From: Caballeronia sp. SBC1 | GTDB taxonomy: Bacteria > Pseudomonadota > Gammaproteobacteria > Burkholderiales > Burkholderiaceae | Assembly (NCBI RefSeq): GCF_011493005.1 | Contig: NZ_CP049159.1 | Coordinates: 670,053 to 734,052 of the forward strand | Direction of reading: 5' to 3' | DNA length: 64,000 bases | Shown here: positions 36,411-45,678 of the stretch, in pieces | Numbering within the stretch: the first letter of the stretch is position 1 | Layout: every line of letters starts with the position of its first letter | Translations under genes and position numbers: made by a program | Notes under the pieces: model-generated | Seen by the model: the letters and a program-made list of their open reading frames with translations, nothing else | Told to the model about the DNA's origin: nothing | Database searches by the model: none

Positions 36411-37436
36411 TCAGGATGCAGATCGCTTCTTGGTCGCAACTTTCGGTGCTGCGCGGCGGGGCTTGCGCGTCTCCACGGACGATCGCGAGCGCTTCTGCGT
36501 CGGCGACTGGTTCGCCACGGTGGTCGCAAGTTGCAGCCTCAATGCGTCGAGCTCCTGGACGTACGTGGTATTCGAGTTGCGAAGCGCCTCCAGACTCCCC
36601 TCCACGACACCTGTGCGATGACGCGCATCGCCAAGCTGGATTTGCAGCGCCTGAATTTCCTCCCGATGTCGGCTCTCGTTCTGTTCCGCCCTGCGCGCGG
36701 CTGCATCCAGTTCCTTATGGACGCGCGTGCCGGCGGTCCGTTCGTGCTCGATCTCGAGCAGCGCCCGTTTCTCGGCCGCCCGCAGTCGCTCCTCTGCCAA
36801 GTCGGTACTGGCCCGCAGCTTTTCGAGTTCGCTCGCAAAATCCGCCCTCGCCTGCACCAATGCCCGGTCGCGCGCGCCGATCTCGTCTTGCTGTCGGCTG
36901 ATCTCGGTCTCAAGCGCCTGACGCTTCGCCTCGCCCGCGGTCTGCGCCTGCTCGAGCTCCCGGATGCGCACCTGCGCGGCCAGCAATGCGCTGGTGCGCT
37001 GTTCCAGCGCGGTCTCGGTGCGGCCCAGTTCCGCTTGCAGTGACGCAACCGTGTCTCGCGCCGTGACCTTCTCTGCTTCGGTCTCTGTCCGCAACGTTTC
37101 GAGCGCCGCTTGCGCCGAAGCGGTCGACCGGGTCCACAGCGTCGCAACGAGTTCTCCAGCAGCGGCCTGCAGGTCGGCCGGCAGATCGGGATGGTCGATC
37201 CGTACGCGGCTTTTCTTGCGCAGCTCGGTCCAGAACTCGCTCAGTACCTGAGTCGGCGTGCTCATGCTGCCGCGCTTCACCAGCTGATAAAGCCGGTTCG
37301 CGGTCGGCGTGATGCCGAAGCGGAAGAACAACAGTGCGCAGACCTCGCGGTACAGCTCGCGGGTCTTCGGGAACTCAGCTTTCAGGCGCTCGATATCAAC
37401 AGCGAGGCGGGTTTCATCGGGCAAGACGTCGGACAT
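36411..37436 (-). CDS. KfrA_N/coiled-coil DNA-binding protein, TnpT-like (module 2)
   Basis: The 341-residue protein has an N-terminal KfrA_N-type DNA-binding domain (residues about 10-110, with FFRFGITPTANRLYQLVKRGSM), then a very long alpha-helical coiled coil (115-305) rich in E, A, R and Q, and a basic tail (RKPRRAAPKVATKKR). This matches plasmid KfrA and the TnpT cointegrate-resolution proteins of Tn4651-like transposons. It is divergent from recombinase 2, as in TnpS/TnpT pairs. It is intact. Confidence 0.82.
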   Translation of the reverse strand: MSDVLPDETRLAVDIERLKAEFPKTRELYREVCALLFFRFGITPTANRLYQLVKRGSMSTPTQVLSEFWTELRKKSRVRIDHPDLPADLQAAAGELVATLWTRSTASAQAALETLRTETEAEKVTARDTVASLQAELGRTETALEQRTSALLAAQVRIRELEQAQTAGEAKRQALETEISRQQDEIGARDRALVQARADFASELEKLRASTDLAEERLRAAEKRALLEIEHERTAGTRVHKELDAAARRAEQNESRHREEIQALQIQLGDARHRTGVVEGSLEALRNSNTTYVQELDALRLQLATTVANQSPTQKRSRSSVETRKPRRAAPKVATKKRSAS

Positions 37437-37511
37437 GGGGTCGATTTGAGCGGAATATATCTAATAATATAACGTAAACCGATTAATATCTTATGTATAA
37501 GCGGTTGAATT

Positions 37512-37521
37512 TAGACATTAT
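37512..37521. repeat. Left arm TAGACATTAT of a split recombination core
   Basis: The 10-base arm is the exact inverse of ATAATGTCTA at 41153-41162. The two arms flank the IS30-family element. If the IS were removed the arms would lie 4-5 bases apart, as expected for a tyrosine recombinase core site. Confidence 0.5.
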
Positions 37522-37574
37522 GACTGGCGGCCTCAAATGTGAACTGCAACACCTGTCTCGTATAAGGTGTCGCA

Positions 37575-38370
37575 ATGCCCGAAAAAACTTCATACCAGCA
37601 ACTGCAACCTGAAGAACGCCTGACCATTGCAAGCTTGCATCTGCAGGGTTCAAGTATGCGAGCCATGGCTCGCATACTTGGGCGCTCGCCGGGAACCATC
37701 AGCCGCGAGTTAATGCGAAACAGCTCTTCTGTTGGCTACGCATCAGTGCCCGCTGCAGCTCTTTGCAGCGCACGGCGCAGTGCGTCGCGCCATCCCGCCA
37801 AGCTTTGCCCGCAAAGCGTCTGCTGGCGCGTCGTTCTCACCCTGCTTGAGTGGAAATGGTCGCCTCAGCAGATATCGGGCACACTGAAGCGTATGTATCC
37901 GACCGACTCGACCCAACACGTCTCGCACGAAACCATCTACACGGCTATCTATGCTCAGCCGCGCGGTGAACTGCGCCGCCAACTCATTGCTTGCCTGCGC
38001 CACGGCCACAGCACGCGCATGCCACGCACGCGTGGCACAGACCGACGCGGACAGATTCCCGACATGGTCAGTATCCACGTGCGACCACCCGAAATTGAAG
38101 ACCGACTACTGCCTGGTCACTGGGAAGGCGACTTCATCAAGGGCGCTAACAACCAATCCTCTGTCGGCGTTCTGGTCGAACGCACCAGCCGTCTGGTGCT
38201 GCTTGCCAAGATGGAGGACGCCACCGCCGCGTCAGCGCTAGCGGGCTTCTCCGCCAAACTCAATTCGATTGTTGCGCCGTTACGCCAAAGCTTTACTTAC
38301 GACCAAGGCAAAGAAATGTCGCGCCATCAGGAACTCACCGCCGCCACCGGCGTGAACGTGTACTTTTGCG
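37575..38370 (+). CDS. IS30-family transposase, exon 1
   Basis: These are the first 265 codons plus one base. Present are an IS30-type N-terminal HTH (QLQPEERLTIASLHLQGSS, then RILGRSPGTISRELMRNSS), a second HTH-like region around 95-130, the first catalytic D in GHWEGDFIKG (near 184) and the second in FTYDQGKEMS (near 243). The frame stops being IS30 after VYFC; the next base (G) joins AC at 40891 to make the expected D of DPHSPWQRG. Without intron splicing the product is a truncated 270-residue protein lacking the catalytic E. Confidence 0.88.
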
Positions 38371-38494
38371 GTGTGTCACGAACATAAGCGAGAGCTTGTG
38401 ATGCTGTATCGAAGATGGGAGAAGGCCTCTCGAAGTCGGCTTGCAGGAGCAGGCTTCAAACCGCCCGGTGCTGCTGCGTTTAAAAGACGTGGTG

Positions 38495-39160
38495 GTGTTG
38501 TGCCAAGAACGTGTAGCTATTGCGAACACGATGCTGTACCTGAGATGGAGGAAGGCCCTCCGGGGTCGGCGTGCAGGCGCGGGCCTCAAACAGCCGTAAG
38601 CTGCTTCAGTCGGAAACGCTGCGGTGGTGAACGTTACGGTCAAAAGGCGTGATTAAACACGTCATGTATGGATTAGAGAGACGAACGAAAGTGAACCACT
38701 GAAGACGCATCGAAACGTCTTTATAGATGACATCAAAACTGGGGGCTCACCACTCTCCCAGGATCAGCGTGGTGGTGACCTGCTTATTGGCCACGTGGTG
38801 TCCGGTGTATAGGTGGCGTGACTCTAATCTGGGCTTGGGTACGGAACTTGGGAACTCTTCATGTGATGCCAAGGGAAAACCTTATAAGTGAGAACCACGA
38901 AGGGGGAAAGTACCGATGCACATGCAGGGGGCGGATCATCCAGTAGTAGTGTTGAAGTTCTTGTAATGAGAATGGAGCGAAGGGGATGACTCAGTTCAGA
39001 GAAGGTTATCGCCAACCGGGAAACCGGGATGAGCATCTACCTTCCGCGTCGATCTGTCATCGCGAGGTGGCAGGAGAATGGCTGGGACGAGCCGTGTAAA
39101 TCGAGAGGTTTACGCACGGTTCTGTGGGCGGCTGGTGGTGAAATTCCACCGGCCGACCCG
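38495..39160 (+). ncRNA. ORF-less group II intron nested in domain I of the outer intron
   Basis: Around 38494-38500 a second copy of the intron 5' region begins: GATGCTGTA(T/C)C..GAGATGG and the following 90 bases recur in both. Its own domain I follows (38640-39030), then a domain V (39089-39122, GAGCCGTGTAAATC to GCACGGTTC) and domain VI to about 39160. Immediately after, sequence matching the continuation of the outer domain I resumes (GTGGAAAAGGCGTCC; compare TCAAAAGGCGTG of the inner copy). No RT frame remains inside, only about 50 bases of former domain IV. The ends are approximate. Confidence 0.65.
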
Positions 39161-39568
39161 GCAGCGACCGTGGAAAAGGCGTCCGGTCAGGACGTCAGGT
39201 ACGTGTTGAGAAGATGAGCGAAAGCGAACCGTCCGATGACGCATCGTTATATACGTAAAGCATTGCCAAAACTGGGGTCGCACAGAAGCTCCAGGATCAG
39301 TCGGGACGACACCTGTTTACGGACCCGTCGGCATTCGGTGTATAGGCGGCATGAGCTCAATACAGGCTTTGATACGGAACGTGAGAACCTCGCGCTGGAT
39401 GTAAAGGGAAATGACAAATGGCAAACACCATAAGGAAGAATACCGATGCCAGCGCGAGGGACGGAGTCGCCCGTAGTAGTGATGAAGCCCTTGTAATGAG
39501 GGTAGAGCGAAGGGGCGGCGTTAGCCTGCTGACGAGTGTCGCCAACTCGCGATGCGAGGATGAGTGAC

Positions 39569-40813
39569 ATGGCATCAGCAAAACCATATTGCATTGCAAA
39601 GCGTACGGTGTGGGAAGCCTACCAACTGGTGAAGGCCAACCGAGGTTCTGCTGGGATCGACGATGAGACTATCGCGATGTTCGAGCAGGAGCGGTCCAAG
39701 AATTTGTACAAACTGTGGAACCGGATGTCGTCGGGGTCGTACTTCCCGCCGCCGGTCAAGCAGGTAGAAATTCCGAAGGCCAAGGGTGGCACGAGAAAGT
39801 TGGGAATTCCCACTGTGTCCGATCGAATTGCGCAAACTATCGTCAAGCTTCTGATCGAACCGGTACTCGATCCCGTGTTTCATCCAGATTCATATGGATA
39901 CCGGCCGGGTAAATCGGCTAAGCAGGCAGTTGCCGCCACGCGAAAGCGATGTTGGCAATATGACTGGGTCGTAGAATTTGACATCAAGGCGGCTTTTGAT
40001 CAGATCGATCATGCGTTGTTGATGAAGGCGGTGCGACGCCACATCAAGGATGACTGGATCTTGCTATATATCGAGCGGTGGTTAACTGCGCCGTTCGAAA
40101 CTGCAGACGGTACCCGTTTGCCTCGGCAGAGGGGGACTCCGCAGGGTGGGGTTGTTAGTCCCATCTTGATGAATCTGTTCATGCATTATGCGTTCGACTG
40201 CTGGATGTCGCGGACTTACCAACAACTCCCTTTTGCTCGCTACGCCGATGACGCGGTAGTTCACTGCCATAGTCGCGAGCAGGCGGAAGAAGTGATGCGG
40301 GCCATCGCATCGCGGCTGGACGAGTGTGGTTTGATGATGCATCCGGAGAAGTCGAAGATCGTGTATTGCAAGGACGGCAACCGCACCTTAGCTTATCCGA
40401 ACGTGCAATTTACCTTTCTCGGTTTTACGTTTAGGCCGCGAGAGGCAATGAGCAGGTACAACCGGCTATTTACCAGTTTCTTGCCGGCAGCGAGCAACGA
40501 TGCGCTGAAACGGATGCGGCAAACGGTGCGGAGTTGGCGGATACATCGTCGGACTCCAGCCACGCTTGATGACCTCGCGCAGCAATGCAATCCAACGATA
40601 CAAGGGTGGTGGAATTACTATGGGGCGTTCTATCGAACGGCGATGCATGCGATCTTCCAATATGTGGACCGGAAGCTTGAGCGCTGGGCCCGACGGAAGT
40701 ACAAGACACTGTCGCGACACAAACGGCGTAGCGCTGAATGGCTACGCAAGATGGCGGCTGTCTACCCACGGTTGTTCGTTCACTGGCGTGTCGCTGGGAC
40801 ACCGGTTGGCTGA
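39569..40813 (+). CDS. ltrA: Group II intron reverse transcriptase/maturase
   Basis: The 414-residue protein starts at the ATG after GCGAGG; a longer frame from 39536 is possible. RT blocks are clear: GSAGIDDET, the SGSYFPPPVKQVEIPK motif, FDIKAAFDQIDH (near residue 143), RGTPQGGVVSPILMNL, and the catalytic FARYADDAVVH (near 233), FLGFTFRP. The C-terminal maturase domain (GIIM: WRIHRRTPATLDDLAQQCNPTIQGWWNYYG) is followed by about 60 residues. No HNH endonuclease domain is present. It should promote splicing and retrohoming of the intron. Confidence 0.93.
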   Translation: MASAKPYCIAKRTVWEAYQLVKANRGSAGIDDETIAMFEQERSKNLYKLWNRMSSGSYFPPPVKQVEIPKAKGGTRKLGIPTVSDRIAQTIVKLLIEPVLDPVFHPDSYGYRPGKSAKQAVAATRKRCWQYDWVVEFDIKAAFDQIDHALLMKAVRRHIKDDWILLYIERWLTAPFETADGTRLPRQRGTPQGGVVSPILMNLFMHYAFDCWMSRTYQQLPFARYADDAVVHCHSREQAEEVMRAIASRLDECGLMMHPEKSKIVYCKDGNRTLAYPNVQFTFLGFTFRPREAMSRYNRLFTSFLPAASNDALKRMRQTVRSWRIHRRTPATLDDLAQQCNPTIQGWWNYYGAFYRTAMHAIFQYVDRKLERWARRKYKTLSRHKRRSAEWLRKMAAVYPRLFVHWRVAGTPVG

Positions 40814-40890
40814 CGGGAGCCGTATGAGGTGAGAGTCTCACGTACGGTTCTGCGAGAGGCTTGAGGTGAAACCACTCGGGCCTACTTACC

Positions 40891-41117
40891 ACCCGCACAG
40901 TCCCTGGCAACGCGGTACTTGCGAAAACACCAACGGGTTGCTGCGCCAGTATTTGCCTAAAGGCACGGACCTATCGGTCTACAGTCAGGACGAACTCGAC
41001 GCGATCGCCGACAGCCTGAACAGCCGCCCGCGCGCCACTCACGCGTTCCATTCGCCATTCGAGGTCTTCGCTGCGACCCTTGCTTCAGCAAGCCGACCTC
41101 CAAGCTCTAAACATTGA
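40891..41117 (+). CDS. IS30-family transposase, exon 2
   Basis: The last 75 codons begin with the AC that completes the codon for D. The segment [28 protein letters not shown] carries the catalytic E (in ENTNG), followed by the conserved [16 protein letters not shown]. With exon 1 the spliced protein would have 340 residues, normal for IS30. It has no start of its own. Confidence 0.85.
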
Positions 41118-41152
41118 CCCCCCTGTTGCAGTTCACCCTTGAAACCGCCACT

Positions 41153-41162
41153 ATAATGTCTA
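41153..41162. repeat. Right arm ATAATGTCTA of the split recombination core
   Basis: Exact inverse of 37512-37521, lying just beyond the right IS30 end and 38 bases before the ATG of recombinase 2. See the left arm. Confidence 0.5.
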
Positions 41163-41200
41163 GTAGAATGACGCATTGTGTGAATTGACTACGTGTTCGT

Positions 41201-42323
41201 ATGCCGTTTCCTGAGCCCCTCCGCGTGTCCGACGGCACCCTTGTGCCGATCGAGAACTTGTATCTCCCACCCGAGCTCGACGGTAGCCTCGGCACGAACC
41301 GCGCGCTTGGCACCCGGCCTCAAATTGCGGCCCAAAACGACGTCGACGCCATCCGGGCGTGGCTCGCGCGATTCGTCGACACAAAGGCAACCTTCGACAC
41401 CTACCGTAAGGAATCCGAACGCTTTCTGCTGTGGTCGACCACCGAACTGCGCAAGCCGCTTTCCTCTCTCACGCACGAGGACCTGCTTGTCTATCGGCGG
41501 TTTCTGTCGGACCCGCAACCGGCGCAACGCTGGGTCATGACTGGTCGCAAGGTGGCCCGCGCGGACCCATCCTGGCGGCCGTTCGCGGGACCACTCTCCC
41601 CCGCGAGCGAGCGACAGGCGTTTGTGATTCTGAATACACTGTTCGCGTGGCTGGTCAACGCGGGCTATCTGGCCGGCAATCCCCTGTCTCTATCGCGTCA
41701 GCGTGCGCGTAAGGCGAAGCCTCGCGTGACGCGCTTCCTCGAGGACGATCTTTGGCAGGCCGTCAAAACCTCGATCGATGCGATGTCCCGTGACACTGCA
41801 CGCGAGCAGGAGCACTACGCACGCGTGCGCTGGCTGATCTCGCTCTTGTATCTGATGGGTCTGCGCATCTCGGAAGTCGTGAACAATCCGATGGGGGGAT
41901 TTTTTAGACGGCGCGATCGCGAAGGTCAGGACCGATGGTGGCTGGCGATCACCGGCAAAGGCGACAAGGAGCGCTTGCTGCCGGCGACGACCGAACTGAT
42001 GGCGGTGCTGACACGCTATCGCCGACACTACGGTCTAGCTGCCCTACCCTATGGCGGTGAAACGACACCGCTGCTGTTGCCGATCGGTGGCACACACCGG
42101 ACGCTGACACGGGACGCCGTGCACCTGATCATCAAGCAGGTGTTCGACAATGCGATCGACCATCTGCAATCAACCGGCGAAGCGCACGAGCGCGCAACAG
42201 AACGGTTGCGCCAGGCGTCCGCTCATTGGCTGCGGCACACAGCGGGCTCACACATGATGGATGGCCAAGTTGACCTCCGCTACGTGCGGGACAACCTGGG
42301 GCATGAATCAATCTCGACCACTA
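41201..42323 (+). pseudogene. Tyrosine recombinase (2), 5' part
   Basis: This is the N-terminal 374 codons of a recombinase paralogous to 1 and 3. It has a core-binding domain (about 40-185), catalytic R in GLRISEVVN, HWLRH, and NLGHESIS. The frame is broken at HESISTT by the IS630 element, before the nucleophilic tyrosine, and then runs about 25 codons into the IS to a stop at 42400. It is divergent from the KfrA_N gene at 36411-37436. Loss of the IS would restore 397 residues. Confidence 0.88.
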
Positions 42324-42352
42324 GTAGATCGTTTCACCAAAGACGTTACATA

Positions 42353-43000
42353 TTAAGCGACGCCGAGGTCGACCTTGTTCCAGCGGAAGACAACGGGTGA
42401 GGCATTGAATTCCTCGATGCCCCTCAGAATGCGTTCCTTCAGTTCATCGATCGATTTGACTCGGATGTGGCGCAGGAAAGTGCGGGCCATCTTGGAGAAG
42501 ACGCACTCGATCAGATTGAGCCAGGAGCCATGCTTGGGTGTGTGAACGTACTCGAAGCGCCCGGGGCGCGCGGCGAGATAGGCCATGGTCTCCTTGGAGA
42601 TGTGGGCCGAATGGTTGTCCAGCACCACGCGAATGATGGCCTCGCTCGGATAGTACTCGTCCAGGCGCTTGAGCAGCGCGATGAACTCCACACTGCGGTG
42701 GCGCTCCTCGACGTTGGCGAATATCTGACCCGAGTGCAAGTCGATTCCGGCGAGGATCGATACAGTGCCCCGACGGACATACTCATAGTCTCGCCCGACG
42801 GTTGATGCCTTGCCCGGTACCGGAGGCAGATCCGGTGCGGTCAATCCGATCGCCTGAACACCCGGCTTCTCATCGACGCTGACGGTGTAGATGGGGTTGG
42901 GTCGCGCATCATGAACGGCGCTCTCCTGGTAGATCGAGACATCCCGGTAGACCATCAGGACTTCCTGCATCTTGCGGTCGAACTCGGGGTCCCGTTTTTC
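42353..43000 (-). pseudogene. IS630-family transposase, 3' part
   Basis: This contains the DDE domain of the transposase: VSVDEKPGVQAIG (first D), VVLDNHSAHIS (second D) and HGSWLNLIECVFSKM (E). It follows the GAAAAACG duplication in the same frame as the 5' part (45028-45527). The joined protein would have 379 residues. It is cut off from its start by the IS66 element. Confidence 0.87.
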
Positions 43001-43040
43001 GTAACTTCTCAATAACCCGGGGCGAGCGCCAGCATACTGT

Positions 43041-44675
43041 TCAAGCAGAGAGTGCGATGCGTTGTTCGAGGAAGTGAGGCAGAAGGGGAACTTGATCGCA
43101 GCGTGAAATGCGGTCAGTCAGGTAGTCCCAGAACGAGATGCCCAGCTTGCGGCACGTCGCCTTTAGACTCGAGAACGTATCACGGCATTGTCGGCCGAGC
43201 TCGCTGCGCGTGCCGCCGCTGATCTTGCGCTTTTTGACCTGATCGCGAATGTCGCGTTCACTGCCGTTGGTATGCAGTGGTACTTCGGGGCGCTCTAACG
43301 CTAGCAGAAGTTCGGACTTGTTCATGTGAATGCGCCTGAGCAAACGATCGAGCGTCGCATAGCGGGTCTTCTGGATAAAAATATGGTCGAAGCGTCTTGC
43401 CAGTTCTCGCTTGCGTTTGGCGGTGGGGTGTAGCTTGTAGTCCTTCAGATCGGCATAGAGCGACCAGATCTCGCTACGCACGCGGGCGATGTCCTCCCGA
43501 TGTTGATCATTGAGCGGTAGCATCTTGTGCACCAGTCTTTCCGCATGAACCCAACATAACCCATGGATCAGCACGTTGAACTGTCCTGCATCATCGCTGA
43601 TGATGGCGAGATGCGCAGCCACCCCATGCCGCTTCAGGCTGCCTAGCAACGCGCCCTCGGTGGCAATGTTGCGGTAGCGTGGGGTGTTCATCCCCAAGCC
43701 ATCCAGGTGGTGCCGCCACGCGCACTGATCGGCAAAGCTTGCGCTTTCGTGCTGACGCAGCGCGTCCAGGAACACGTGCGAGAGCCCCTGCGTTTTCATG
43801 TACGCGAGCGCGTCTTCGTTGATCTGGTAATCACCATGGCCCGCACGCAGTAACTCCAGGAAATTGATTCGGCTCTTCGAACGCGTGCTTTGGAACCAGG
43901 CAAAATATTCGTTACCGATGTGGGTAACGTAGCCGTTCTTGCCTTGATGCCGCGCGCCGGTATCATCGACCGTCACATACGCTGAAAGCGCCAGGCCAGT
44001 CGACAACAGCCCGTCTTTTTCCGCGTGAAAGCGCTCCTTGCCCACTTGCAGTAGCGCGTTCACCTGTCCCGACGAGATCTCGATGCCCCATTCCCGAAGT
44101 TGCTCGCATAGCAGCGGCTGCGTGACGTGGCAATGGTGATGTTGATAGAGCACATAGCTCGCCAGCATCGGGCCGAAATGCCCTCCCTGGACTGCCTGCG
44201 GAAGTTGCCCGATCAGGGTCTGGCCGTCCGGCGTTTCCCAGCGTGCAAGTCGATAGCGTGTATTGCGTGATTCGATCACCAGGTCCTGAACCACGAAATC
44301 ACGATAGCCCTTGAATCGGGAACCGGGCGGGATCGGCTCGGCCGGCTCGATGACTTGGTCACAATCGATCTTCAGTTGCGACGTCTTACTTTTCTTTTCT
44401 GATCCGGGTCGTTTGGCGGGTTTCTCATTCTGCGTTCGATCCTGCTCGGCGGCTTTTCCAGCATCCTCGTTCATGCGGCTCGGCTTGAACGTCGGACGCT
44501 TCTTCTCTCCTTTGAGCACCGCGACTTCGTCTTTCAGATGCCCGCTCTCCTCCTGCACGCGATGGATGATCTCAAGCAATCCTTCGCCCCATGTCAGCAG
44601 CTTCATAACCGCGGGCGTCCGATCAGATTCGGCGACATACGGCACCGCGAGTTTCTTCATCACCGCAGCGGCCAA
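43041..44675 (-). CDS. IS66-family transposase (copy 2)
   Basis: The 544-residue protein is identical to the transposase at 32602-34236 (same DDE domain, same TTG start). It appears intact. It is inserted in the IS630 transposase gene, in the same direction as that gene. Confidence 0.93.
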   Translation of the reverse strand: MAAAVMKKLAVPYVAESDRTPAVMKLLTWGEGLLEIIHRVQEESGHLKDEVAVLKGEKKRPTFKPSRMNEDAGKAAEQDRTQNEKPAKRPGSEKKSKTSQLKIDCDQVIEPAEPIPPGSRFKGYRDFVVQDLVIESRNTRYRLARWETPDGQTLIGQLPQAVQGGHFGPMLASYVLYQHHHCHVTQPLLCEQLREWGIEISSGQVNALLQVGKERFHAEKDGLLSTGLALSAYVTVDDTGARHQGKNGYVTHIGNEYFAWFQSTRSKSRINFLELLRAGHGDYQINEDALAYMKTQGLSHVFLDALRQHESASFADQCAWRHHLDGLGMNTPRYRNIATEGALLGSLKRHGVAAHLAIISDDAGQFNVLIHGLCWVHAERLVHKMLPLNDQHREDIARVRSEIWSLYADLKDYKLHPTAKRKRELARRFDHIFIQKTRYATLDRLLRRIHMNKSELLLALERPEVPLHTNGSERDIRDQVKKRKISGGTRSELGRQCRDTFSSLKATCRKLGISFWDYLTDRISRCDQVPLLPHFLEQRIALSA

Positions 44676-44676
44676 C

Positions 44677-44856
44677 CTACGCGCGCTTCCTGGCTTTTCT
44701 GAGCTGGGCTGCTTCCTGTTTCAGTTGCTCAACCTCATCCTGCAAGCCATTGGCGATTGCTGCCAGTTGCTGAACCCACGCCAGCAATTCAAGCTCCGGT
44801 GGCGTTAGTCCTTCTCTTGCGATGTCGGGGAGCGCGAATTGATTTCGGAGGGGCAT
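44677..44856 (-). CDS. IS66 accessory small ORF, copy 2
   Basis: Same 59-residue ORF as at 32421-32600, placed one base before the transposase start. Function unknown. Confidence 0.5.
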   Translation of the reverse strand: MPLRNQFALPDIAREGLTPPELELLAWVQQLAAIANGLQDEVEQLKQEAAQLRKARKRA

Positions 44857-45027
44857 GAGTGCGGATGCAATGATGTTGACCCGACAAACGTTAACATCGC
44901 CATCCGCCGTTTACAAGCACGCAATTAGTTGCGGGACGAAACGATGGCATTGGCCTATCTTGACGGCGCGAGCAGATCAAACAACGCACTGTTGTGCGGT
45001 AGTTGCCCCGAGTTATTGAGAAGTTAC

Positions 45028-45527
45028 CGTTTTTCCAGGTAGTAGCGAATCTTGTGGGGCTTGATCTCGTTCTCGTTGAGGATGCGCCACACGGTGCTTT
45101 TGCCAGCGTTGGCCAGGCGAGCGAAGCCAGCGGCCTCGGCTCCTTCAGACACAAACCTCGCCAGTGCGGAGATGCTCCACAACTCGGCCGCCAAGCCATG
45201 ATCCTTGGGCTTGGTGCACGCGATGCTCACCACCCAGGCTTTGGCTTCATCGGTAATCTCGGGTTCATGCGGGCGGTGGTACTTGTCTTTCAAACCCGTC
45301 TGCACACCTGCTGCCAGCGCCTTGTCAACGCTGCGATAGATCGTCGGACGACTGATCCCGAGCTGGCGTTGCAGCTCCGTGATCGAAGTGCCCGCGGCGT
45401 AGCCCAACAGCACCTTCGCCCGTTCGACTTCGCGCGCGGGCGCTGTCCTCGAGCCCGCAAGTTCCTTGAGCGTCGTCGTCTGCTCCGATGTAAGCACCAG
45501 CGCCGCACGTTCGGACTTCCTCGCCAT
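45028..45527 (-). pseudogene. IS630-family transposase, 5' part
   Basis: The N-terminal part has a winged HTH: LQRQLGISRPTIYRSVDKAL near residue 60, then a HARLAAG-type second HTH (ANAGKSTVWRILNENEIKPHKIRYYL). The ATG at 45527 has GGAGG just upstream. The frame ends in the GAAAAACG duplication at the IS66 junction. Fusion to 42353-42992 is in frame. Confidence 0.87.
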
Positions 45528-45607
45528 CGTCACCTCCATCAAGAGTTGCGAACGAAACGAGACTATTATCGCTCATTTAGTAACTGTATTGATGGAACGA
45601 ACTACTA

Positions 45608-45678
45608 GCCAGTACCTGCATGCGGATGATGATGATCGGCATCGCGCAACGGAGGCCGGACTGAGACTCAATTGGTAG
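45608..45678 (+). pseudogene. Tyrosine recombinase (2), 3' end with catalytic tyrosine
   Basis: The 23 codons after the TA duplication read SQYLHADDDDRHRATEAGL and end at 45678. This is the missing C terminus of recombinase 2, including the nucleophilic tyrosine (compare TTSLYIHEEED in recombinase 1). Confidence 0.87.

Larger units (their letters stand above)
38371..40890 (+). ncRNA. Group II intron (outer) inside IS30 transposase
   Basis: It begins GTGTG, the group II 5' consensus, and ends after a domain V (40817-40850, GAGCCGTATGAGG to TACGGTTC) and a domain VI hairpin (40852-40885). Removing 38371-40890 restores the IS30 frame exactly. It encodes a reverse transcriptase in the domain IV position. 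The ends may be off by a base. The intron is in the sense orientation of the host gene, so splicing could rescue the transposase. Confidence 0.82.
37525..41150 (+). mobile_element. IS30-family insertion sequence carrying group II intron(s)
   Basis: The terminal repeats TGGCGG(CC/TT)TCAA(AT/GG)GTGAACTGCAACA are inverted at 37525-37551 and 41124-41150. The transposase gene is in two exons (37575-38370 and 40891-41117) separated by a 2.5-kb group II intron. No convincing target duplication was found, which is usual for the short duplications of this family. Confidence 0.85.
43001..45027 (-). mobile_element. IS66-family insertion sequence, copy 2 (2027 bp)
   Basis: Same length and same GTAACTTCTCAATAAC ends as copy 1 but in the opposite orientation. 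It is flanked by CGTTTTTC at 42993-43000 and 45028-45035. The transposase protein is identical to that of copy 1, so the two separated very recently. Confidence 0.93.
42324..45605 (-). mobile_element. IS630-family insertion sequence interrupted by IS66 copy 2
   Basis: The ends GTAG(A/T)TCGTT(T/C)CA are inverted, with the TA dinucleotide duplicated on both sides (42322-42323 and 45606-45607), as expected for IS630. Without the 2027-bp IS66 and its 8-bp duplication the element is about 1.25 kb. Confidence 0.88.

Noticed and set aside
39569..40813. Reverse transcriptase as a retron, DGR or DRT defence gene
   Set aside because: It has a maturase domain and is embedded in group II intron RNA domains, so it is an intron-encoded protein.
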